Shown: in pieces, positions 50,492-57,967 of the stretch | Layout: each line of letters begins with the position of its first letter | Numbering within the stretch: position 1 is the stretch's first letter | Assembly: GCA_937998355.1 (NCBI GenBank) | Contig: CALLDI010000005.1 | Location: forward strand, 23,039-87,038 | DNA: 64,000 nt | Source: an uncultured Eggerthella sp. | GTDB lineage: Bacteria; Actinomycetota; Coriobacteriia; Coriobacteriales; Eggerthellaceae | Reading direction: 5' to 3' | Position numbers and translations under genes: made by a program | The notes under the pieces: generated by a model | Database searches by the model: none | Told to the model about the DNA's origin: nothing | The model's input: only the letters and a program-made list of their open reading frames with translations

Positions 50492-51313
50492 ATGGATCAG
50501 GCAAAGAAGATCGAACTCATCAAGTTTCTCGACGAATACCTGGTGAACGAAGCGAAACAGCAGGGAAGCTGGTTCCCTCCGCGCGCGGAGCAGACCCTGA
50601 CCTCCGCCGATGCATCTTTCGATGAATACTGGCTTCTCTTCCGTTCGCTCGTGAACGTGCGTCCTCCATGGCCTGTCTCCCCCGAATTCCTCCTTGCGCA
50701 GGACGAACTGCTTCCTGCGCTCATCGAGGAAGCGGGCATTCATACGCTCGCAGATGCAACGCCTTCCGCGAGCGATCCTCGAATGCTGCTTTGGCGTGGC
50801 GACATCACCACGCTCGCAACGGACGCCATCGTGAATGCCGCGAATTCCGGCATGACCGGGTGTTGGCAGCCGCTGCATTATTGCATCGATAACGCTATCC
50901 ATACCTACGCGGGCGTCCAACTCCGCGCCAAGATGGACACGATCATGCAAGCTCAGGGCCACCCAGAGCCCACGGCGCAAGCGAAGATCACGAGCGCCTA
51001 CAATCTGCCCTCCAAACACATCGTGCACACGGTCGGACCGATCGCGAGCGGCTGCCCGACCGATCTGCATCGCGCGCAACTTGCGCAATGTTACCGTGCG
51101 TGCCTCGACATCGCCGCAGCTGAAGGCTGCCTCTCGATCGCCTTCTGCTGCATCTCGACCGGGGTGTTCGGTTTCCCGCAAAAGGAAGCCGCCACCATCG
51201 CGGTCGAAACGGTGCGCGAATGGCTGAACGCACATGAAGATTCATCGATGGCGGTCGTATTCAACGTATTCGGCGCCGACGATGAAGCACTCTATCGAGA
51301 CCTGCTCCTCTAG
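50492..51313 (+). CDS. Zinc-binding macrodomain ADP-ribosyl hydrolase
   Basis: This 273-residue macro domain is preceded by a ~90-residue helical N-terminal part, as in the macrodomains that accompany SirTM sirtuins. It shows DAIVNAANSG (NAAN near residue 115) and the zinc-macro signature GCWQPLHYCIDNAIH, with Cys124, His129 and Cys131 as ligands, then ISTGVFGFP in the ADP-ribose loop. Enzymes of this class remove ADP-ribose from target proteins. The sirtuin partner starts 77 bases downstream. ATG 50492 is chosen because AAGAGG abuts the GTG at 50480. Confidence 0.9.
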   Translation: MDQAKKIELIKFLDEYLVNEAKQQGSWFPPRAEQTLTSADASFDEYWLLFRSLVNVRPPWPVSPEFLLAQDELLPALIEEAGIHTLADATPSASDPRMLLWRGDITTLATDAIVNAANSGMTGCWQPLHYCIDNAIHTYAGVQLRAKMDTIMQAQGHPEPTAQAKITSAYNLPSKHIVHTVGPIASGCPTDLHRAQLAQCYRACLDIAAAEGCLSIAFCCISTGVFGFPQKEAATIAVETVREWLNAHEDSSMAVVFNVFGADDEALYRDLLL

Positions 51314-51390
51314 CGCAGCGCTCCTCACGCGCAACGCATGAAACGAGCTTGACCTACTGACCATCCCCTTCGACTCGAAAGGATGAAGAT

Positions 51391-52275
51391 ATGAGATCGT
51401 TCTTCAACGATATGACGAAAGACAGACTAACGCCCGAAGAGGCAGTGGAACGCGCACGCGAGATCATGGCGAACACCGATCGCGTCCTGATCGGCGCGGG
51501 TGCGGGCTTATCGACCGCAGCTGGCATCGAATACGGCGGTAAGCGATTCGAAGAGAAGATGCCCGCGTTCATCAAGCGCTACGGCATGACCGACATGTAT
51601 TCTGCAGGCTTCTACCCCTTCAGCACCGAGGAAGACCGTTGGGCATACTGGGCGCATCATGCGACCGTGAATGACCTCGCACTTCCTGCTCAAGAACTCT
51701 ATAAGGAGATCTACGAATGGGCACGCACGCGTGACTATTTCGTCATCACCACGAACGCCGACGAACAGTTCAAGAAGGCCGGCTTCGACCCCAAGCGCAT
51801 CTTCGCGACACAAGGCGACTACGGCCACATCCAGTGCTCGACCGGCCAGCATGGCATCCGCGACGACGCCGAGATCTTCGCGAAGATCGAGGAAGACACC
51901 GACCATGGCGATCGTACGCGCATCACCGATGCGTCGCTCGTGCCCACTTGCGATGTGTGCGGTGCGCCGATGAACATGCATCTGCGCGTCGACTCCACCT
52001 TCGTGCAGACCGACGAGTGGTACGAGGCGCAGGCGCGCTACCAAGAATTCGTCTCGGAGATCCCTGATGAACCGACCACGCTGTTGGAACTTGGGGTCGG
52101 CTGGAACACTCCCGTGTGGATCCGCATGCCCTTCGAGCGCATCGCGCAGGTCACGGATAGTCCGCTCATTCGCATGAACTACGAGAATGCATTCATCGAT
52201 AGCTCCATCAAGAGCGGCATCTCGATCCCAGGCAACATCGCACAGACCTTCCCGGTCATCGCGGGCGAAGTCTGA
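51391..52275 (+). CDS. Class M sirtuin (SirTM), protein ADP-ribosyltransferase type
   Basis: This 294-residue SIR2-fold protein has NAD-binding GAGAGLSTAAGI (about 35-46), TTNADEQF (120-127) in place of the usual TQNID, and Gln141 in ATQGDYGHIQC where deacylating sirtuins have His. Zinc Cys include Cys149, Cys187 and Cys190. These are SirTM traits; SirTMs ADP-ribosylate lipoylated GcvH-L in Firmicutes. Here the macrodomain partner is present but GcvH-L and LplA2 are absent from the window, so the substrate is unclear. AAAGGATG precedes the start. Confidence 0.9.
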   Translation: MRSFFNDMTKDRLTPEEAVERAREIMANTDRVLIGAGAGLSTAAGIEYGGKRFEEKMPAFIKRYGMTDMYSAGFYPFSTEEDRWAYWAHHATVNDLALPAQELYKEIYEWARTRDYFVITTNADEQFKKAGFDPKRIFATQGDYGHIQCSTGQHGIRDDAEIFAKIEEDTDHGDRTRITDASLVPTCDVCGAPMNMHLRVDSTFVQTDEWYEAQARYQEFVSEIPDEPTTLLELGVGWNTPVWIRMPFERIAQVTDSPLIRMNYENAFIDSSIKSGISIPGNIAQTFPVIAGEV

Positions 52276-52296
52276 TCACATACGAGAAGTTGCGTG

Positions 52297-52342
52297 AAGG
52301 CGCTGATCTTGCTTGACGGGCAAGCGGGCCAGCGCCTTTTTG
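52297..52342 (+). terminator. Terminator after the sirtuin gene
   Basis: AAGGCGCTG pairs with CAGCGCCTT, with a second stem CTTGC/GCAAG inside the loop, followed by a short T-run. Confidence 0.7.
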
Positions 52343-52375
52343 CTGCCCCCGTATCATGCGCGATTCGGGACGGCC

Positions 52376-52915
52376 TTACTGTTGTATAAGATAGGAATCG
52401 ACGATCTCTCCGTAATAAGCCACATGCGCATCGCGGTTGGCGCCATGGAACGAACTGTCGACATCCGCGGGGTAGAAATCCGCACGCAGATCGCCTTCCA
52501 ACAGATCGAGCTGCTGGGTCTGCGCATACAAGACCCGACACTCGAGCGTGAGCGGCAGTTCGACGATGCCAGGGACCGCGATAGTGCGCGGAGAAGCGAG
52601 CGTGAGACCCGCTTCAGCGATCTTGTCCGTCGTGCGTCCCGAACGCGAACCGCACAGACCTAGGATCTTCTTATCGAACGCGCCATGCGGGATGTTCACC
52701 GTGAATTCCCCGTGAGCTTTGAGCAGTTCGTTCGTGAAACGTCCTTCGCGAACGAGCGCGACGAACACGGGACGATTCCACTCGTATCCGATGAAGCCCC
52801 AGGCTATCGTCATGGAGTTCACCTTGTCGTCTGCCTTCGTGGTGAGCAAGACGCCCTTCGGCAGTGCTTCGATGAGTTCGCGCGCAACGACTCCTAATTC
52901 AACGTCTTCATACAT
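52376..52915 (-). CDS. Flavin reductase-like FMN-binding protein
   Basis: This 179-residue split-barrel protein of the flavin reductase family starts with LPKGVLLTTKADDKVNSMTIAWGFIGYEW and continues with PVFVALVREGRFTNELL and FTVNIPHGAFDK. It binds FMN and may reduce flavin or act on a small redox substrate. The start at 52915 overlaps the upstream DUF389 gene by eight bases, showing cotranscription. Confidence 0.85.
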   Translation of the reverse strand: MYEDVELGVVARELIEALPKGVLLTTKADDKVNSMTIAWGFIGYEWNRPVFVALVREGRFTNELLKAHGEFTVNIPHGAFDKKILGLCGSRSGRTTDKIAEAGLTLASPRTIAVPGIVELPLTLECRVLYAQTQQLDLLEGDLRADFYPADVDSSFHGANRDAHVAYYGEIVDSYLIQQ

Positions 52916-53918
52916 CGCTTCCGATCCTTTTCTCTTCGAGGACGATGACTCCGATCCGGTCCATCTCGACATCATGGTTCGCCAGATCGGTCTTGAATGC
53001 TTCGAGCGACGGCTCTTCGCCCGTGCCCGCGATGGTCACGGTCAGATCGTCGTTCTGTATCTTGATGTCGGTCAATTCGTAGGCGCTTCCCGCGAGCCAT
53101 TCGTGCGCGACGTCATGGACCTTGCGCTGGTCGTCATTCTCTTTCACGATATCCGCGCTCGTGAGCGCGAGCGGAATGCTGATGATGACGAGCCCGACCA
53201 CCACCGAGGCATACCACGCCACGCGGCTCTTCTTCTCGTCGCGCGTGCGCTCCTTCGTCGCAACGCCGAGCGCGAGGAAGATGATGAGGCACGCGATCTG
53301 GATCGCGAAGTAATTCGTCATGAACAGCAGGAACGCCCCCAGCGCACCTTGCCAATCGCACGCGTAGAGCGCTACCGCCACCACGCTGAGCGGCGGCATG
53401 AGCGATACCGCGATCGCAACACCCGGGATGGCCGTGGGAATATCCTCGCGCACCAGCGCGATGGCTGCGATGATGCCTGAGGCGAACGCGACCACAAGAT
53501 CGATGAGATCAGGTGCGGTTCTGGTGTTGACCTGCGCATTGGTCGAAAGATCGATCGGCACGGGAATGACCGCGACCACCGCGAGCGAGGTACCGACGCC
53601 CACTACGATGGCCGCGAGCGTCATGAGCAGCGTGCGCGCGGTCGCGCGTTTGTTCCCGCGCATGGCGGCTAACATCGTTCCGACGATGGGCGACATGATG
53701 GGCGAGATGAGCATCGCACCGACCACCACCGCGCTCGAATTCGCAGCGATACCTGCGGTCGCGATGACCGCCGAGATGACGAGCGACCAGAAGTAGGACG
53801 AGTAAGCCGACGTATCGCTCAGTTTGACGTACGTCGAGGTTTCTGCTTCTTCGATGCCCGCGACGGAAACAGGTCCTCCCGCGATCACCTTTTCCAAGAA
53901 CTTCCTCACCATGCTCAC
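52908..53918 (-). CDS. DUF389 membrane protein
   Basis: This 336-residue protein has about seven hydrophobic helices and the DUF389 (TIGR00341) signature NSSAVVVGAMLISPIMSPIVG near residue 60 and SLMPPLSVVAVAL near 178. A soluble C-terminal domain of ~100 residues follows (about 240-336). Function is unknown; an ion channel or transport role is suspected from the repeated conserved helices. It is the first gene of a two-gene operon with the flavin reductase. Confidence 0.87.
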   Translation of the reverse strand: MSMVRKFLEKVIAGGPVSVAGIEEAETSTYVKLSDTSAYSSYFWSLVISAVIATAGIAANSSAVVVGAMLISPIMSPIVGTMLAAMRGNKRATARTLLMTLAAIVVGVGTSLAVVAVIPVPIDLSTNAQVNTRTAPDLIDLVVAFASGIIAAIALVREDIPTAIPGVAIAVSLMPPLSVVAVALYACDWQGALGAFLLFMTNYFAIQIACLIIFLALGVATKERTRDEKKSRVAWYASVVVGLVIISIPLALTSADIVKENDDQRKVHDVAHEWLAGSAYELTDIKIQNDDLTVTIAGTGEEPSLEAFKTDLANHDVEMDRIGVIVLEEKRIGSDV

Positions 53919-54107
53919 GCTTTCTTCTTTCGTGTCTCTTTACGGCGCGGTCGCGTTCGCGCGGTTTCGCCTAAAGCATTTTCCTCATCATACCTTCTGA
54001 CCCTTCGGTACTGGCCCGACTTCTCTTCCTTGCTACCGAAAAGTCACGCTGACCACGTTTCCGATCGCGCAGAACCGCTATCCTGTTGTGAACGGTTTTA
54101 GGATAGG

Positions 54108-55004
54108 ATGCGTACCATGAATCGAACGCTCGTGAATTCCCTCTTGGTCTTCATCGCTGGCGCAAGCTATGGCTTCATCGTGCCCGTGGTCAAAAGCGCA
54201 GGTGATTCAGGCATCTTTCCGAATACCTTCGTCCCGTTGCAGTACTTGGTTGCGCTCATCGTCCTTCTGGTGGTGATGTTCGTCCGCCGCGTGAAATGGT
54301 GCGCTCCGAAGAAGCTCGCATCGCTCGCGCTGCTCGGCGTTTTCACGGGCGGTACCTCCATCTGCTATTACACGGGCGTTTCGCTCTTGCCGTCTTCGGC
54401 TGCGCTCACGTTGCTCTTCCAATACATCTGGGTGAGCGTGCTCATCGAATGCCTCCATAAAAGGAAAACGCCCGCGCGATCGACCGTCATCGCCATCGTC
54501 ATCGTGCTCATCGGAACCGTTTTCGCGACCGGCCTTCTGGACGGCAGCATCGGCGCGCTCGATCCTGTCGGTGTCGCGTTCGGCTTCGCATCGGCTGTCT
54601 TCTATGCGCTCTTCCTCTATTACTCAGGAATGATCGGAACCAACCAGCCAACCGTCCTGCGAACGACCATGCTCGTAGCGGGAGGCCTCGTCTTCACGTC
54701 CATCGCGAGTCCGACAGCCTTCACGGTCGCACTGCCCGACCCCGCAACCTGGCCGTATGCGGTCGCTCTTGCTGTGATGGGCATCCTCTTCCCCATCACG
54801 CTCATCAATTACGCGAGCCCGAAGCTCACGACGGGCATGGTCTCCATCATGGCCTCGAGCGAACTTCCCGTCGGGATCCTTGCCGCCTGGGCGCTCGTGG
54901 GCGACACGCCTTCCCCACTTGTGCTGTTCGGCGCGGCGCTCGTGTTCGTCGGCATCATCGTCAAGCAGGTGCCCGAACTGAAGCGCAAGCCCACCAGCAA
55001 GTAA
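54108..55004 (+). CDS. EamA/DMT-family transporter
   Basis: This 298-residue membrane protein has ten helices in two EamA repeats: GASYGFIVPVVKSAGDSGIFPN in the first and ALDPVGVAFGFASAVFYALFLY in the second, ending with ASSELPVGILAAWALVGDTPSP. Such proteins export metabolites or amino acids. An ATG nine bases downstream (54117) is better spaced from AGGATAGG and may be the true start. Confidence 0.88.
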   Translation: MRTMNRTLVNSLLVFIAGASYGFIVPVVKSAGDSGIFPNTFVPLQYLVALIVLLVVMFVRRVKWCAPKKLASLALLGVFTGGTSICYYTGVSLLPSSAALTLLFQYIWVSVLIECLHKRKTPARSTVIAIVIVLIGTVFATGLLDGSIGALDPVGVAFGFASAVFYALFLYYSGMIGTNQPTVLRTTMLVAGGLVFTSIASPTAFTVALPDPATWPYAVALAVMGILFPITLINYASPKLTTGMVSIMASSELPVGILAAWALVGDTPSPLVLFGAALVFVGIIVKQVPELKRKPTSK

Positions 55005-55257
55005 CACCCTTTCAACATCCGTCTCGCAAAATTCAACGAAAGTCTTACATCTCTAACAAGATCATGACCTTCTGACCTGCGACTCCACAAAAACAGCTAC
55101 GATTCGACCAGGCCAATGGATTCCTGTTCGAGCGAGCTTCTCGGCGGCTCCGAGCGAGCAGGGATCGGGTTTTTGCGAGCACATCCACTACCCAACGGCC
55201 TCACGCGTTGATGTGATCGCACAAACCCTCCTGAACGATCGAGAGATAGGAGGAAGT

Positions 55258-56418
55258 ATGTTATTCGACGTTTACGGCCCGAATGCGATGTATCAGTGGC
55301 TAGGATTGGCGATCGTGTTGCTCGCGCTCATCCTGCCCAACGAATTCGCACGCCGCACCAAAGCGGGCGGCATCATCATGTTCTTCGGCATAGCAGGCGC
55401 GATGACCATCTACTGTTTGGTGGTCGAGATAAGCGCTGGCGCGGGTGCCGACTGGGCACTCGCCAACCCCACGCATACCGACATGAACAGCTGGTTCCAT
55501 TATGCGAAGGTATATGCGGCGTTGGCTGGCTGTATCGGCTTCATGATGCTGAAGTACAGCTGGAGCAAACTGGGGCGTTCGCATTGGTTCAAGGCGTTCC
55601 CGTTCATCATCGTTGCGATCAACATCCTGATCGCGGTGGTCAGCGACTTCGAGAGCGCGTTCCGCGCATTCGGCACGACCTGGATCACTTCCGAGGGCGT
55701 CACGCTCAATGGCGGCTGGCATAACGTCATCAATGGCGTCGCAGGCCTGCTGAACATCGCCTGTATGACCGGCTGGCTGGGCATCTACATCTCCAAGAAG
55801 CGTCAGGATATGATCTGGGCAGATATGACCTGGGTGTTCATCATCTCCTACGACCTCTGGAACTTCTGCTACACCTACAACTGCCTGCCGACTCACTCCT
55901 GGTACTGCGGTATCGCACTGCTGGTGGCACCGACCATCGCGGGTCTCATTTGGAACAAGGGCGGGTGGATCCAGAACCGCGCGTTCACTTTGGCGATGTG
56001 GTGCATGTTTTGTCAGCTCGTCCCGATGTTCGCGAACGATTCCATCTTCGCGGTCCAGTCGGTGAACGATCCGAACGTGAACCTGGTCGTTTCCATCATC
56101 GCGCTGGTCGCGAACATCGCGGCGCTGTCCTATATCGTGTACCGCGCGAAGAAGCTACACGTGAACCCGTACAAGCAGGAAGTCTTCGTTGGTACGAAGG
56201 AGTACCGCGAGGCGATGGCACGTCGTGCTTCTACCGACTACCTGCTCGAGACCATGCCGAAGAAGGCCACCGCTGGCGAGATCGCCGAGATGGTCGCCTA
56301 CAACGAGCTGCCTGTTGAAGGAACCGTTGGCTTCGTCTATGTCGCGAAGGACGATGCGGGTGATGTCGCGGTCGAAGTCGAGAAGACCGAGACGCTCGAT
56401 CCCCCGAAGCGCGAGTAA
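55258..56418 (+). CDS. DUF5692-type multi-pass membrane protein
   Basis: This 386-residue protein with about nine transmembrane helices (to residue 305) is followed by a cytoplasmic tail of ~80 residues. Trp, Tyr and Cys are abundant in the membrane part (SWYCGIALLVAPTIAG, WNFCYTYNCLPTHSWYCG). It matches DUF5692 proteins, which I know mainly from gut Actinomycetota and Firmicutes; no function is known. The start has a near-ideal AGGAGG four bases before the ATG, predicting strong expression. Confidence 0.75.
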   Translation: MLFDVYGPNAMYQWLGLAIVLLALILPNEFARRTKAGGIIMFFGIAGAMTIYCLVVEISAGAGADWALANPTHTDMNSWFHYAKVYAALAGCIGFMMLKYSWSKLGRSHWFKAFPFIIVAINILIAVVSDFESAFRAFGTTWITSEGVTLNGGWHNVINGVAGLLNIACMTGWLGIYISKKRQDMIWADMTWVFIISYDLWNFCYTYNCLPTHSWYCGIALLVAPTIAGLIWNKGGWIQNRAFTLAMWCMFCQLVPMFANDSIFAVQSVNDPNVNLVVSIIALVANIAALSYIVYRAKKLHVNPYKQEVFVGTKEYREAMARRASTDYLLETMPKKATAGEIAEMVAYNELPVEGTVGFVYVAKDDAGDVAVEVEKTETLDPPKRE

Positions 56419-56441
56419 CGTACGAAGTACGCTTATCTCAT

Positions 56442-56475
56442 AGAAAGGCGGCCTTCCGGTCGCCTTTCTTTTTGC
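56442..56475 (+). terminator. Terminator after the DUF5692-type gene
   Basis: GAAAGGCG and CGCCTTTC form a stem around GCCTTCCGGT and are followed by TTTTT. Confidence 0.85.
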
Positions 56476-56904
56476 CTCGTTCTGCATCAGCCTCCCCTGC
56501 GTCGATCTTTACGTCGCCGATTCTTGCCTCGCTGTTTTTGCGTAGCCTATCCTCCGTGCCGGATCCTTGGTGAGTCGAGCGCCTGTAAGGCACCCTTTTT
56601 TTTCGCCCTAAAGCCTCGGTTTGCAGCGATTTGGCCGATTTCTGAAAGAAATCTACGCTTGTACGCACAACTATGACCGCAGCAAACTTGATATCTCCCA
56701 TTTTGGGAAACTTTCAATGCAAAACGTGCATACGAACGAAAAAACGAAGTATTTCATGCTACGAATCGACCGGTTCATGTGATGCAGCCCGCAAAACGTG
56801 TATATAAACGCAAATTTCTTGCAAAAATTCGCGATTTGACTGCAATAATGACAACGAGAGAAGCACTGCGGCACTACAAGCTGATGAGTCAGAAAGGGGC
56901 ACGC
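56476..56904. other. Long intergenic leader with direct repeats
   Basis: No convincing gene lies here. A possible hairpin with a T8 run ends near 56610. Two 21-base near-copies of GCAAAACGTG-N-ATA (56717-56737 and 56790-56810, 17 of 21 identical) lie 73 bases apart. TTGCAA (56819-56824) with CAATAA (56843-56848), 18-base spacer, is a candidate promoter for the HAD gene. Confidence 0.4.
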
Positions 56905-57555
56905 ATGCGCGACGTTCAAGGTTTGCTCTTCGATGGCGACGGAACTCTCATCGATACCTACGATATGATCATGCAGTCGATGCGCCGCATACTGAATGAT
57001 GGCGAGGGCATGGACTTGTCCGAAGCTGGGTTGATGGTAGGCGTGGGCACACCCCTGCTCGACCAGATGCTCCACTTCACCAACGGTGATGTTCCACGCG
57101 CCGAGCGACTCGTCGATGAATATCGCGCGCACAACGATGCGATCCACGACGCTGGCATCCGCGCATTCGACGACACCGCAGCGGCGCTCGAGCGCTTTCG
57201 TGCAGCAGAGATCCCGCTGGGCGTCGTCACCTCGAAGCGCCACGAACTAGCTGAACGCGGTTTCAGGCTGACCGGACTCTTCGACTTCTTCAGCGTATTC
57301 GTCTGCGCGGACGATTGGCCTGAACATAAGCCTAAGCCTGGGCCGATCCTTCACGCGAGCGAGCTGCTCGGCGTCGCCCCTGAACACTGTCTCTATGTCG
57401 GCGACAGCCCGTACGACATTCAGGCTGGCAATGCTGCTGGGTGCCGCACCGTGGCGGTGACCTGGGGCATGTTCTCAGCCGAAACGCTCGCCGCTGAACA
57501 TCCGACCTTCATGATCGACTCGCTCTCCGAGCTTGCCGATATGCTGGGCGTTTAG
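56905..57555 (+). CDS. HAD-superfamily hydrolase, PpaX/phosphoglycolate phosphatase-like
   Basis: This 216-residue HAD protein has motif I LLFDGDGTLIDTYD, motif II VVTSKRHEL, motif III Lys in HKPKPGPI and motif IV YVGDSPYDIQAGNAAG, with a helical cap between I and II. It is closest to PpaX/Gph-like phosphatases acting on pyrophosphate or phosphoglycolate. ATG 56905 follows AAAGGGG; the longer frame back to 56779 is not conserved. Confidence 0.88.
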   Translation: MRDVQGLLFDGDGTLIDTYDMIMQSMRRILNDGEGMDLSEAGLMVGVGTPLLDQMLHFTNGDVPRAERLVDEYRAHNDAIHDAGIRAFDDTAAALERFRAAEIPLGVVTSKRHELAERGFRLTGLFDFFSVFVCADDWPEHKPKPGPILHASELLGVAPEHCLYVGDSPYDIQAGNAAGCRTVAVTWGMFSAETLAAEHPTFMIDSLSELADMLGV

Positions 57556-57583
57556 CGCACGATTCTCGATCGAAGGAGACACG

Positions 57584-57913
57584 ATGGCATCCTCCAAAGA
57601 ACACGTTGACCACATTATCGAGCAACTGAACATCGCAACGGGCGGAAACGTATCGTCTCGCGCGATGATGGGCGAATACGTGGTCTATTATCGCGACAAG
57701 GTGATCGGCGGCATCTACAACGATCGCCTCCTCGTGAAGGTGACGAAATCCTCGCAAGAACTGCTCGCCGATGCACCGCTCGAGATTCCCTACCAAGGTG
57801 CGAAAGAGATGCTCAAGATCGAAGAGTCCGAAGACCATGCGTTCAACGCGAGGCTCTTCGAAGCGATGTATCCTGAGCTCCCCGCCCGCAAGCCACGCAA
57901 GAAGAAGGCGTAG
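57584..57913 (+). CDS. TfoX N-terminal domain protein
   Basis: This 109-residue stand-alone TfoX_N domain has EHVDHIIEQL, SSRAMMGEYVVYYRDKVIGGIYNDRLLVK and IPYQGAKEMLKIEE, with a basic tail ending PRKKKA. TfoX proteins activate competence in Proteobacteria, but stand-alone N-domains in Gram-positives have unknown roles. GAAGGAGAC precedes the start. It follows the HAD gene by 28 bases. Confidence 0.87.
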   Translation: MASSKEHVDHIIEQLNIATGGNVSSRAMMGEYVVYYRDKVIGGIYNDRLLVKVTKSSQELLADAPLEIPYQGAKEMLKIEESEDHAFNARLFEAMYPELPARKPRKKKA

Positions 57914-57967
57914 CCTTCAGCAGTGATAGACTGAAACGCGAAGGTTTTAACGCACAGGGGGACGGTC

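Noticed and set aside
55120..55200. Repeated CGAGCGAGC motifs upstream of the DUF5692-type gene
   Set aside because: They are two short direct copies with no dyad or promoter relation, within chance for this composition.
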